Below, piece after piece: positions 7,936 through 15,978 of a stretch of 64,000 nt of DNA. Where the stretch lies: NCBI GenBank assembly GCA_035651955.1, contig DASRES010000055.1, forward strand, positions 24,046 to 88,045, in the 5' to 3' direction. Positions within the stretch are counted from its first letter, which is position 1. The number at the start of each line of letters is the position of its first letter. A model generated the notes under the pieces. The model saw only the letters and a list, made by a program, of their open reading frames with translations, had not been told where the DNA came from and made no database searches. Origin of the DNA: Acidimicrobiia bacterium (GTDB taxonomy: Bacteria > Actinomycetota > Acidimicrobiia > IMCC26256 > JAMXLJ01). A program made the position numbers and the translations under genes.

Positions 7936-8027
7936 GTGAGCGAGCGGAGCGAGCGAACACGCGGAGCGAGCGGAGCGGATGGAGCGAGCGCAGCGAGCGG
8001 AAGTAGCGGAGTGGGAGCGGAGCAATG
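7936..8027 (+). repeat. GAGCGAGCGGAGC-type repeat, locus A
   Basis: The gap between ald and the LLM gene is filled with imperfect GAGCGAGCG/GAGCGGA units. It opens with GTGAGCGAGCGGAGCG, also found at 50171. The last 28 bases (8000-8027, running from GAAGTAGCGG to GGAGCAATG) recur identically but inverted at 53343-53370 and 53406-53433. The final ATG of the repeat is the start codon used for the LLM gene. This is a dispersed repeat family, not simple low-complexity sequence. Confidence 0.8.
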
Positions 8028-8873
8028 GACATAGGGATTGGGTTACCGACGACGATCGACGGTGTCGACGCGGCGACGGTTCTGGAGTGGGCCCGGCGCG
8101 CGGAGGGCGCCGGGTTCTCGTCGCTCGGCACGATCGACCGGCTCGTGTACGGGAACTGGGAGTCGCTCGTCGCGCTCAGCGCGGCCGCGGCCGTCACGGA
8201 GCGGATCAAGCTGATGACGTCGATCCTGCTCACGCCGTTGCGGCCGAACGCGGCGATGCTCGCCAAGCAGACCGCGACGATCGACCGGCTGAGCGGCGGC
8301 CGCCTCGTCCTCGGGCTCGCGGTCGGCGGGCGCGCCGACGACTACGAGGCGAGCGGGGTCGACATCACGCGGCGCGGTCGCGTCTTCGACGCGCAGCTCG
8401 CGGAGCTGCGCGCGGTCTGGTCGGGTGAGCGTGGCATCGGCCCGTCACCGGCGCGCGCCGGCGGGCCCGAGGTGATCATCGGCGGGACGAGCGATGCGGC
8501 CGTGCGTCGCGTCGTCGACCACGCGTCGGGGTGGATCGCAGGTGGCGGCGGTGTCGACGCGTTCGCGGCGACCGCCACGCGTGTGCGCGACGCGTGGGCC
8601 GAGGCCGGACGCGACGGTCGGCCGCGCCTGCTCGCGCTCGGCTACTACTCCCTCGGGCCTGCTGCGCGCACCAACGCCGATGCGTACATCCAGCACTACT
8701 ACGGGTTCCTCGGCCCGGTGGCCGAGCAGATCGCCCAGGGTGTCCTCGTGAGCGACGCGCAGGTCCGCGACGAGCTCGCCGCGTTCGAGTCGGCGGGCTG
8801 CGACGAGGTCGTCCTGTTCCCGAGCTCGCCGGACGTCAGCCAGGTCGACCTGCTCGCCGCTGCGCGCGGGTGA
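8025..8873 (+). CDS. LLM-class (luciferase-like) oxidoreductase, probably F420-dependent
   Basis: This is a TIM-barrel oxidoreductase of the bacterial luciferase superfamily. The product begins MDIGIGLPTTIDGVDAATV and shows LEWARRAEGAGFSSLGTIDRL, the ERIKLMTSILLTPLRPNAAM segment and SGGRLVLGLAVGGRADDYEASG, all standard in F420-dependent members. At 282 residues it is a short single-domain form. The substrate cannot be deduced. F420 rather than FMN is inferred from the actinobacterial family. The start codon lies at the end of a dispersed repeat, so its translation signals come from that repeat. It converges with bioD and overlaps it by 38 bp. Confidence 0.85.
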   Translation: MDIGIGLPTTIDGVDAATVLEWARRAEGAGFSSLGTIDRLVYGNWESLVALSAAAAVTERIKLMTSILLTPLRPNAAMLAKQTATIDRLSGGRLVLGLAVGGRADDYEASGVDITRRGRVFDAQLAELRAVWSGERGIGPSPARAGGPEVIIGGTSDAAVRRVVDHASGWIAGGGGVDAFAATATRVRDAWAEAGRDGRPRLLALGYYSLGPAARTNADAYIQHYYGFLGPVAEQIAQGVLVSDAQVRDELAAFESAGCDEVVLFPSSPDVSQVDLLAAARG

Positions 8874-9504
8874 CGAGCGCGTCGGCGAGCGCGTCGGGCG
8901 CGGTCACCACGTCGAGGCGGGCACGCTCGGCCAGCCACGACCGGTTCCGCTCGTGGAGCTCGTCCGCGGCGGTGTAGCGGTTCAGCGCGACGGTGACGGG
9001 CAGCGGCGCGAGCGCCTCGACGCACAGCCGTACGGCGTTGATCGTCCCGAGCTCGGCGTCCGCGACGAGCACGACGTGATCGACCTGGAGCGCGCGCGCG
9101 AGGTCGACGTTGTCGCCGTCGTCCGCGATGGGCGAGCGCGGGCCGCCCGCACCCTCGACGAGCACGACCCCAGGACGGCCCGGCCAGCGCGTCTCCTCGG
9201 CGAGCTCGGCCACGGTGAAGGACGGGCGCCCGAGCGCGTCCGCGGCCATCGGCGGCGCGAGCGGCACCGGGTACCAGCGGTGCGGCGGGCAGACGTCGTC
9301 CGGTCGCTCGCCCGTCGCGCGCGCGAGCACGTCGGCGTCCGTGTGCGCGTCGTTCGGCGCGAACGACTGCGCCGGCTTGCGAGCCGCGACGGCGACGCCC
9401 CGAGCGTGCAGCTCGGTCGCGAGTGCCGAGCCCCACCACGTCTTGCCGATCTCGGTTCCCGTGCCCGTCACGAAGACGAGCAGGTCGCAGTCGCGACCGC
9501 TCAC
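8836..9504 (-). CDS. bioD: dethiobiotin synthetase
   Basis: It is the ATP-dependent enzyme that closes the ureido ring of dethiobiotin from 7,8-diaminopelargonate and CO2. The P-loop VTGTGTEIGKTWW lies at about residues 10-22, followed by ARKPAQSF, the substrate-region motif PLAPPMAA, and VLVEGAGGPRSPIAD. The length of 222 residues is typical. The GTG start overlaps the bioF stop (GTGA), indicating translational coupling as the last gene of bioA-bioF-bioD. Its 3' end overlaps the convergent LLM gene by 38 bp. No bioB is present in this window. Confidence 0.92.
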   Translation of the reverse strand: MSGRDCDLLVFVTGTGTEIGKTWWGSALATELHARGVAVAARKPAQSFAPNDAHTDADVLARATGERPDDVCPPHRWYPVPLAPPMAADALGRPSFTVAELAEETRWPGRPGVVLVEGAGGPRSPIADDGDNVDLARALQVDHVVLVADAELGTINAVRLCVEALAPLPVTVALNRYTAADELHERNRSWLAERARLDVVTAPDALADALVTRAQRRAGRPG

Positions 9505-10613
9505 GACAGCCCGAGCGCGTCGAGCGCGTGCACGAGGTCGCCGACCTGCGCGTCGGCGTGCGCCGCGGACAGCGCGACGCGCAGGCGCGACGTGCCCGGT
9601 GCGACGGTCGGCGGGCGGATCGCGGGCACGAGCAGGCCCCGCTCGAGCAACGCGGCCGACGCGGCGAGCGCGTCGCGCTCGTCGCCGCACAGGACCGGAA
9701 CGATCGGCGACGGATGCCCGGGCCGAACGCGCTCGACGTGTGCGCGCAGGCGATCACGCAGCCGGGCGCCCTCGTCGGACCGCAGGACACCCAGTGCGGC
9801 GAGCGCGGCCGCGGTGTCGGCCGGCGTCGACGCCGTCGTGAAGATGTAGGGGCGGGCCCGGTTGACGACGAGGTCGACCAGCGAGCGAGGGCCGACCGCG
9901 AACCCTCCGAGCGCGCCGAGCGTCTTCGACAGCGTGCCGACCTGCACCGCGGCGACGCCGGACACGTCGACGTCGGGACCGAGCACCGCGTGGGCCTCGT
10001 CGAGGACGAGCAGCGCGTCGTGGCGCGCGCACACGTCCACGAGCTCGTCGACCGGCGCGACGTCGCCGTCCATCGAGAACACCGTGTCCGTGACCACCAG
10101 CGCGCGCTCCTCGTCGGCGCTCGCGAGGAGCGAGACGAGGTGGTCGAGGTCGCGGTGGCGGTAGACCGCGACGCGGGCACGACTCGCGCGGCACCCGTCG
10201 ACGATCGAGGCGTGGTTCAGCTCGTCGCTGCACACGAGCACCCCCGGACCCGCGAACGTCGTCAGCACGCCGAGGTTGGCGGCGAACCCGGTCGGGAACA
10301 GCACGGCGCGCTCGGCCCCCTTCCAGGCCGCGAGCTCGTGCTCGAGCTGGGTGTGGACGGGACGCGATCCGACGATCAGGCGCGCCGCGCCCGAACCGGT
10401 GCCCCACCGGTCGAGCGCCGCGTGCGCGGCCGCGACGACGTCGGGATGCTGGGTGAGCCCGAGGTAGTCGTTCGACGCGAACGACACGACGGGCCGCCCG
10501 TCGGGCGCGAGCTTTCCCTCCGGACCGGCTGCGTCGAGATCGCGTGGGGCGCGCCACCGCCCGGCGTCGTGGATCGCGCGCGTCTCGTCACGCGCCCAGT
10601 CGAGCCACCTCAC
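9501..10613 (-). CDS. bioF: 8-amino-7-oxononanoate synthase
   Basis: This PLP enzyme condenses pimeloyl-thioester with alanine in biotin synthesis. The sequence has VSFASNDYLGLTQHP near residue 43, RLIVGSRPVHTQLEHELAAW, DEAHAVLG with the PLP-pocket Asp-His, and GTLSKTLGALGGF with the Schiff-base Lys at about 230. The length is 370 residues from the GTG. That GTG overlaps the bioA stop by four bases, and its own stop overlaps bioD likewise, so the three genes are coupled. The related enzyme KBL is less likely given the bio neighbours. Confidence 0.92.
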   Translation of the reverse strand: MRWLDWARDETRAIHDAGRWRAPRDLDAAGPEGKLAPDGRPVVSFASNDYLGLTQHPDVVAAAHAALDRWGTGSGAARLIVGSRPVHTQLEHELAAWKGAERAVLFPTGFAANLGVLTTFAGPGVLVCSDELNHASIVDGCRASRARVAVYRHRDLDHLVSLLASADEERALVVTDTVFSMDGDVAPVDELVDVCARHDALLVLDEAHAVLGPDVDVSGVAAVQVGTLSKTLGALGGFAVGPRSLVDLVVNRARPYIFTTASTPADTAAALAALGVLRSDEGARLRDRLRAHVERVRPGHPSPIVPVLCGDERDALAASAALLERGLLVPAIRPPTVAPGTSRLRVALSAAHADAQVGDLVHALDALGLS

Positions 10614-11905
10614 GACGCCGTCACCGTGACGATCGCCTCCGCGAGCGTGTCGACGAGCCGGTGCAGCTCCGGCGACGTGATCGTGAGCGGCGGCATCAGC
10701 ACGACGACGTCGCCGAGCGGGCGCAGCAGCACACCGCGCTCGACCGATGCCGCGCACACCTTCCGGCCCCACCGCGCGGAGGAGTCCGGTGCCGCGAGCT
10801 CCACCCCGCCCATCAACCCGCGCAGCCTGACCTCGCGCACGGCGTCGAGCGACGCGATGCGGTCGTCGAGGAGCCCCCGCAGCTCATCGGAGCGCTCGCG
10901 CACGTTCGCGAGCACGTCGTACGCGTCGAGCAGCTCGAGATGGCGCAACGCGACCGCGGCCGCGAGCGCGTTCCCACCATAGGAGTGACCGTGGTAGAGC
11001 GTCCGCTCCGACAGGTCGGGCCCGAGGAACGCGTCGAACACTCGTCCCGACGCGACCGTGGCCGACATCGGGAGGTACCCGGCCGTCAGGCCCTTGCCGA
11101 GGCACATCAGGTCGGCTCGCAGCCCGCACTGCTCCGACGCGAAGAGCGTGCCGGTGCGCCCGAACCCGGTCGCGACCTCGTCGCAGATCAGCAGCACCTC
11201 GTGCTCGGCGCAGGCCCGCCCGAGGCGCGCGAGCCCGTCCGGGTCGGCCATCTGCATCCCGGCCGCGCCCTGCACGAGCGGCTCGACGATCACCGCCGCG
11301 AGCTCGCTCGCATGGTCGGCGACCATCGCGCACGCGGTCGTGAAGCACTCGGCGTCCGCGATCTCGGGCGCGCGCAGCACCGGGAACCGCAGCGGGTCGA
11401 ACAGCTCCGTCCCGAAGCCGCCGGCCCCCACCGAGAGCGCGCCGATGGTGTCGCCGTGGTACGCGCCGCCGAAGGCGAGGAACCGGGTACGGCCTGCGTC
11501 GCCGCGGTTGTGGTGGAACTGGAACGCGATCTTGAGCGCCTGCTCCACCGCGCACGCGCCATCCGACGCGAAGAGGAAGTGCGGGTCGTCGACCGGCACG
11601 ACGCGCGCGAGCGCCTCGGCGAGCTCGACCACGACGGTGTTGCCGTTCCCGAGCATCGTCGTGTGCGCGCCCCGGTCGAGCTGGGCCCGGATCGCGTCGT
11701 CGAGCTCGGGCACGCGGTGGCCGAGCGTCGTCACCCACAGCGACGAGATCGCGTCGAGATAGCGGCGGCCGTCGGTGTCGACGACCTCGTGTCCGTCTGC
11801 GTGGTCGACGACGACCGGCGCGTTGTCCGCGTACGCCGCCATCTGTGTGAACCCGTGCCAGACGACGGCCGCGTCGCGCCGCACCCACTCCTCGGACTGA
11901 CCCAC
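10610..11905 (-). CDS. bioA: adenosylmethionine-8-amino-7-oxononanoate aminotransferase
   Basis: It is the PLP-dependent aminotransferase that makes 7,8-diaminopelargonate using S-adenosylmethionine as amino donor. The N-terminus carries the BioA-type segment WVRRDAAVVWHGFTQM. CDEVATGFGRTG (241-252) precedes CLGKGLTAGYLPMS, where K271 is the likely Schiff-base lysine. The length of 431 residues is typical. It is the first gene of the bio operon, and its start faces the SDR gene at 11932 with only 26 bp between them, so the divergent promoters must overlap. Confidence 0.93.
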   Translation of the reverse strand: MGQSEEWVRRDAAVVWHGFTQMAAYADNAPVVVDHADGHEVVDTDGRRYLDAISSLWVTTLGHRVPELDDAIRAQLDRGAHTTMLGNGNTVVVELAEALARVVPVDDPHFLFASDGACAVEQALKIAFQFHHNRGDAGRTRFLAFGGAYHGDTIGALSVGAGGFGTELFDPLRFPVLRAPEIADAECFTTACAMVADHASELAAVIVEPLVQGAAGMQMADPDGLARLGRACAEHEVLLICDEVATGFGRTGTLFASEQCGLRADLMCLGKGLTAGYLPMSATVASGRVFDAFLGPDLSERTLYHGHSYGGNALAAAVALRHLELLDAYDVLANVRERSDELRGLLDDRIASLDAVREVRLRGLMGGVELAAPDSSARWGRKVCAASVERGVLLRPLGDVVVLMPPLTITSPELHRLVDTLAEAIVTVTAS

Positions 11906-11917
11906 GGGTCCGCATAG

Positions 11918-11923
11918 TACGGT
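11918..11923 (+). promoter_or_regulatory. -10 element TACGGT of the SDR gene
   Basis: TACGGT ends 8 nt before the GTG start at 11932, with no Shine-Dalgarno between, consistent with a leaderless or nearly leaderless mRNA. It lies in the 26-bp gap shared with bioA. Confidence 0.35.
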
Positions 11924-11931
11924 CGCCCGGC

Positions 11932-12699
11932 GTGGAGCTGCGGGGCGGCGTCGCCGTCGTCACCGGGGGTTCGAGCGGCATCGGACGCGCGACGGTCGCG
12001 CGGTTGCGCGACACCGGCGCGCGCGTCGCGGTGCTCGACCGCGTCGAAGCCGCCGACAGGGTCGATCTGTTCGTCCACTGCGACGTGGCCGACGAGCACG
12101 CCGTCGTGCAGGCGGTCGCCGACGTCGTCGCCGGTCTCGGGCCGCCCGACGTCGCGGTGCTCGCGGCCGGTGTGGGCGGGTCCTCGCCGGTGCTCCGCAT
12201 GTCGACGGACGAGTGGGACCGCGTGTACGGCGTCAACGTGCGCGGCCTGTTCGTCTCGCTGCGCGAATGCGCGCGTGCGATGGTCGCGCACGGTCGGGCG
12301 GGCTCGATCGTCGCGGTGGGGTCCGTCTCGGGCGTGCTCAGCGACCGCTGGCTCGCGCACTACGCGTCGTCGAAGGCGGCTGTCCACCAGCTCGTGCGCG
12401 TCGCCGCGGCGGAGCTCGGTGCCCACGGCATCCGCGTGAACGCGGTCGCGCCCGGGACGACGGACACGCCGATGTTCGGCGCCACCGCCCGCCTTCCCGG
12501 GTTCCGCGAGAAGGTCGCCGAGCGGGCCGCGCTCGGTCGCGTCGGCTCGGCCGACGACGTCGCGCAGGCGATCGTCGCGATCGCGGCGCTCGACTGGGTC
12601 ACGGGTCAGGTGGTGGCCGCGGACGGTGGTGTCGCGTTGCGCAGCCCGATCGACCCGGTCGAGTCGATGCCGCTCGAGCCGACGGACGCCGGGAGATGA
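11932..12699 (+). CDS. short-chain dehydrogenase/reductase (SDR)
   Basis: This is an NAD(P)-dependent oxidoreductase of the classical SDR family. TGGSSGIG at residues 11-18 is the cofactor loop, and Y144-x3-K148 (HYASSKAAV) is the catalytic pair with the preceding GSVSG serine. NAVAPGTTDTPMF and ADGGVALR complete the fold. The length of 255 residues is standard. An Asp (VLDR) after the second strand favours NAD(H), which is an inference. The substrate is unknown. The stop lies 1 bp before the following acetyltransferase gene, so they are probably co-transcribed. Confidence 0.88.
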   Translation: MELRGGVAVVTGGSSGIGRATVARLRDTGARVAVLDRVEAADRVDLFVHCDVADEHAVVQAVADVVAGLGPPDVAVLAAGVGGSSPVLRMSTDEWDRVYGVNVRGLFVSLRECARAMVAHGRAGSIVAVGSVSGVLSDRWLAHYASSKAAVHQLVRVAAAELGAHGIRVNAVAPGTTDTPMFGATARLPGFREKVAERAALGRVGSADDVAQAIVAIAALDWVTGQVVAADGGVALRSPIDPVESMPLEPTDAGR

Positions 12700-12700
12700 C

Positions 12701-13507
12701 ATGACGATCGCGATGGACCGTGAGGAGCTGCTGCGCGCCGGTGACCTGAACCTGGTCGAGGTGCTCCGGCACTACGCACGCCATCACCCGGGTGGCGTCG
12801 TGCACGAGGAGGACGGCGTCGTGCTGTTCGCCGGGTCGCCCGTGTGGCCCGGCCCGTTCGACGACGGCGCGTTCGTGCTCGACCGTCGCACGGAGCCCGA
12901 CCGTGTGCTGGCGCTCGCGGCCGAGTTCTTCGCGGGGCTGCGCCCCGCGTACTCGGTGTGGCTCGCGGACCATCACGATCCCGCGCTGGAGCGGGCCGCG
13001 CTCGATGCCGGGCTCGCGCCGCTCGGCGAGGGAGATCCGCAGATGGTGCTGCACGCGCGTCTCGCGGACGCGGTGCCGCCCGAGGGCGTCGAGCTGCGGC
13101 AGGTCGTCGACGACCGCACCCGCGAGGACTATCTGACGGTGTTGCGCGGGTCGTTCACCCCCGCGCAGGGCACGCCGCCCGAGGTGTTCGACGGGTACTT
13201 CGGAACCGTCGAGTCGTTGTGCGCGCCGCACGTGCGCACGGTCGTCGCGTACGAGCGCGGCCGACCGGTCGCCGGCGCGATGGTGATCATCAGCCACGGC
13301 GTCGCGGGCGTGCAGTACGTCGGGACGGTCGAGGGTGCGCGCGGCCGCGGGCACGGCGAGCTCGTCACGCGCTGGGTCGGCAACACCGGCTTCGACCTCG
13401 GCGCGCGCGTCGCCGCGCTCCAGGCGAGCGACATGGGCGAGCCCGTCTACCGCCGCATGGGCTACGAGACGGTCACGCGCTATCGATACGTGATGGGGTC
13501 GGGATAG
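12701..13507 (+). CDS. GNAT-family N-acetyltransferase
   Basis: The product has 268 residues with the acetyl-CoA binding pattern of GNAT enzymes in its C-terminal half: VQYVGTVEGARGRGHGELVTRWVGN (about residues 205-229), then LQASDMGEPVYRRMGYETV. The N-terminal half is less conserved and may be a second, degenerate GNAT fold. The ATG is preceded by GGGAG. It begins just after the SDR gene stop. The acceptor substrate is unknown. Downstream, an inverted repeat separates it from a convergent SDR gene. Confidence 0.8.
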   Translation: MTIAMDREELLRAGDLNLVEVLRHYARHHPGGVVHEEDGVVLFAGSPVWPGPFDDGAFVLDRRTEPDRVLALAAEFFAGLRPAYSVWLADHHDPALERAALDAGLAPLGEGDPQMVLHARLADAVPPEGVELRQVVDDRTREDYLTVLRGSFTPAQGTPPEVFDGYFGTVESLCAPHVRTVVAYERGRPVAGAMVIISHGVAGVQYVGTVEGARGRGHGELVTRWVGNTGFDLGARVAALQASDMGEPVYRRMGYETVTRYRYVMGSG

Positions 13508-13522
13508 CCCCTCGCGTCGCTG

Positions 13523-13567
13523 CGTTGGGACGGAAACGCGGCGTGGAGACGACAAAGTGTCCCAACG
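13523..13567. terminator. inverted repeat between convergent genes, likely bidirectional terminator
   Basis: CGTTGGGAC (13523-13531) and GTCCCAACG (13559-13567) are perfect 9-bp arms around a 27-nt loop. They fill the 73-bp gap between two convergent genes, which is where a bidirectional terminator is expected. There is no T-tract. Confidence 0.45.
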
Positions 13568-13580
13568 TCGGGAGCGATGG

Positions 13581-14345
13581 CTAGCCCGCGATCGTGCTGC
13601 CGCCGTCGACGACGACGGTCTGGCCGGTGACGTGCGACGCGTCCTCGGACAGGAGGAAGGCGGCGACGGACGCGATCTGCTCGGGCTGCGCGACCTTCTG
13701 CAACGGGATCCGCTTCTTCGCGCGCTCGATCGCCTCCGGCGTCGCGTGCACACCGCCCGTCATCGGCGTGTCGACCGCGCCGGGGCAGATGCAGTTGGCG
13801 CGCACGCCCTTCGGCCCGTACTGCGTGGCGACGAGTCGGGTCAGGGCATCGACACCGCCTTTGCTCGCGGTGTATCCCGCGCCGACACCGTTGCCGCGCA
13901 CGGCCGCGACCGACGCGATCGTGACGAGCGCGCCGCGCTGCTCCACGAGGTGCGGCAGGCAGTGGCGGATGACGAGGAACGTCCCGACCAGGTTCACGCC
14001 GAGCACGGTCATGAACGCGTCGAGGTCGACGTTCGCGGCGGGCTGCCCGTCACCGGGATGGAAGATCCCCGCGCACGAGACCAGGCCCGACAGCCGGCCG
14101 ATGTTGCGCGAGACGAGCATCAGCGCGCGCTCGACGTCGGACTCCTGGCTCACGTCGCCGGTGATCGGTACGCACCGGCGGCCACCCGCGGACGCCTCGC
14201 GTGCGGTTCGCAGTGCGCCTTCCGCGTCGCGGTCGAGGGCCGCGACCGCGGCTCCCTCGGCCGCCAGGCGGAGCGCCGTCGCCCGGCCGATCCCGCTCCC
14301 CGCGCCCGTCACGAGGACCACCCTGCCGTCGAAGCGCTCTGCCAT
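13581..14345 (-). CDS. short-chain dehydrogenase/reductase (SDR)
   Basis: This is a classical SDR of 254 residues. TGAGSGIG (13-20) is the cofactor loop, ALDRD at 36-40 suggests NAD(H), and the catalytic Y158-x3-K162 (GYTASKGG) follows the IASVAAV strand. The C-terminus carries CPGAVDTPMTGGV and VTGQTVVVDGGSTIAG, common in 3-hydroxyacyl or steroid/alcohol dehydrogenases. The start lies 23 bp from the divergent thiolase-like gene, so both may belong to one catabolic unit. The substrate is not known. Confidence 0.88.
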   Translation of the reverse strand: MAERFDGRVVLVTGAGSGIGRATALRLAAEGAAVAALDRDAEGALRTAREASAGGRRCVPITGDVSQESDVERALMLVSRNIGRLSGLVSCAGIFHPGDGQPAANVDLDAFMTVLGVNLVGTFLVIRHCLPHLVEQRGALVTIASVAAVRGNGVGAGYTASKGGVDALTRLVATQYGPKGVRANCICPGAVDTPMTGGVHATPEAIERAKKRIPLQKVAQPEQIASVAAFLLSEDASHVTGQTVVVDGGSTIAG

Positions 14346-14355
14346 CCCGGAATCG

Positions 14356-14361
14356 TAGGCT
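14356..14361 (+). promoter_or_regulatory. -10 element TAGGCT, leaderless thiolase-like gene
   Basis: TAGGCT ends 7 nt before the GTG at 14369. No ribosome site is present in between, so the transcript probably starts at or next to the start codon. Confidence 0.4.
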
Positions 14362-14368
14362 GCGGGTG

Positions 14369-15571
14369 GTGACCACGATCGTCGAGAACACCGCGTCGAT
14401 CGCGGGCATCGGGCAGACGACGTTCGCGAAGGGTCTCGGGCGCAGCGAGCTCGACCTCGCGTGCGAGGCGGTCGTCGCCGCGTGCGACGACGCGGGCTTC
14501 CCGGTGGCGGACGTCGACGGCGTCGTCTCGTTCCACGTCGAACAGGTCGACGAGGTCGACCTGATGTACGCGCTCGGGTTCCGCAACCTCGCGTACTTCG
14601 CGCGCACGCCGTCGGGCGGTGGCGGTGTCGCGAGCACGGTCGGGCTCGCCGCGCTCGCGGTCGCGACGGGGACCGCGAACGCGGTCGTCGTGTTCCGCTC
14701 CCGCAACCGGACGAAGTCCGCCGCGTACGGCGCCGATCCCAACCAGGGCGGACGGCCGTGGGCCAAGGCCGGCGCGCGCCTGTTCGACGAGCGGCAGTGG
14801 CATCACCCGTTCGGCGTCGCCGCACCCGCGCAGGAGATGGCGCTGATCGCGCGCCGCCACATGCACGAGTTCGGCACGACGGCCGAGCAGTTCGGGATGC
14901 AGGCCGTCGCGCAACGCCGCCACGCGAGCACGAACCCGAACGCGATCATGCGCGCCCCGATCTCGCTCGACGACTGGCGCGCGTCGCGGATGATCGCCGA
15001 TCCGATCCGGCTGTTCGACTGCTCGCTGGAGAACGACGGCGCGGTCGCGCTGCTCGTCACGTCGACCGAACACGCGCGTGATCTCCGGCAGCCGGTCGTG
15101 CGTGTGCTCGCGGCGGCGCACGGGGGCGGGCCGATCCACACGGAGCTCGCCGACTGGTTCCGGTTCACGGCGAGCTACGACGACCGCGACCACGGTGGCC
15201 GCCACGTCGCGCGTCAGCTGTTCGAGCGGGCGGAGGTCACGCCGGCGGACGTCGACGTCGCGATGGTCTTCGACCACTTCACGATGGCCGTGCCGCTGAC
15301 GCTCGAGCAGTACGGGTTCTGTGCCCTCGGTGAGGGCGGGCCGTTCGTCGAGTCGGGCGCAACCTGCTGGCCCGACGGCGCGTTGCCCGTCAACACGCAC
15401 GGAGGCTCGAACGGCGAGGCGTTCGTGCACGGCGTGAACCACCTGCCCGAGGCCGTCCGTCAGCTGCGCGGCACCGCGGTGAACCAGGTCGACGGGTGCG
15501 AGGTCGCGTTCGTGAACGGCTCGATCACCGATCCTGCCGGCGCCGTCCTCCTCGGGCGGGGTGCGTCGTGA
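14369..15571 (+). CDS. thiolase-like (SCP2/lipid-transfer type) protein without catalytic Cys
   Basis: The 400-residue product has a thiolase fold of the SCP2/Ltp group: ASIAGIGQTTFAKGLGRSE at the start, LACEAVVAACDDAGFPVADVDGVV, the PSGGGGVASTVGLAALAV helix, and NTHGGSNGEAFVHGVNHL near the C-terminus. The helix start that carries the nucleophilic Cys in true thiolases reads SGGGGVAS here. Classical thiolysis is therefore unlikely, and an aldolase-type role like Ltp2 of steroid side-chain degradation is possible. The next gene encodes a DUF35 protein, the usual partner. It overlaps that gene by four bases. Confidence 0.82.
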   Translation: MTTIVENTASIAGIGQTTFAKGLGRSELDLACEAVVAACDDAGFPVADVDGVVSFHVEQVDEVDLMYALGFRNLAYFARTPSGGGGVASTVGLAALAVATGTANAVVVFRSRNRTKSAAYGADPNQGGRPWAKAGARLFDERQWHHPFGVAAPAQEMALIARRHMHEFGTTAEQFGMQAVAQRRHASTNPNAIMRAPISLDDWRASRMIADPIRLFDCSLENDGAVALLVTSTEHARDLRQPVVRVLAAAHGGGPIHTELADWFRFTASYDDRDHGGRHVARQLFERAEVTPADVDVAMVFDHFTMAVPLTLEQYGFCALGEGGPFVESGATCWPDGALPVNTHGGSNGEAFVHGVNHLPEAVRQLRGTAVNQVDGCEVAFVNGSITDPAGAVLLGRGAS

Positions 15572-15978
15572 GCGACGCGCCGTTCCCGCACCCTGCACCG
15601 AACGCGGACGTCGCGCCGTTCTGGGACTGGTGCCGGCGCGGCGAGCTGCGCATCCAGCGGTGCCGCGACTGCGGTGCGTACCGGCACCACCCGCGTCCGC
15701 GCTGCCCCGACTGCACGAGCGCGTCGTACGAATGGGCCCCGGTCAGCGGGCGCGGCGTCGTGTACAGCTACACGATCTGCCACCCGCCCGTCCTTCCCGC
15801 GTTCGCGGACCGCGTCCCCTACAACGCGGTTGTCGTCCAGCTCGACGAGGGGCCCTTCATGGTGAGCAACCTCGTCGACTGCGAGAACGACGACGTGACC
15901 GTCGGCATGCCCGTCGAGGTGCGGCTCGTCGCGGTCGATGACGACCTGACGCTCCCGCTGTTCGCGCCGATCCGTTAG
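15568..15978 (+). CDS. OB-fold / zinc-ribbon (DUF35) acyl-CoA-associated protein
   Basis: This is a 136-residue protein with the DUF35 layout. An N-terminal helix (FWDWCRRGELRIQ) leads to a zinc ribbon (CRDC at about 33-36 and CPDC at about 48-51) and then a C-terminal OB fold (GRGVVYSYTICHPP, VVVQLDEGPFMVSNLVD). Such proteins form complexes with SCP2-type thiolases or aldolases and help bind acyl-CoA. The GTG overlaps the thiolase-like stop codon, supporting a complex. The 3' end overlaps that of the convergent kinase-like gene by four bases. Confidence 0.9.
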   Translation: MSDAPFPHPAPNADVAPFWDWCRRGELRIQRCRDCGAYRHHPRPRCPDCTSASYEWAPVSGRGVVYSYTICHPPVLPAFADRVPYNAVVVQLDEGPFMVSNLVDCENDDVTVGMPVEVRLVAVDDDLTLPLFAPIR

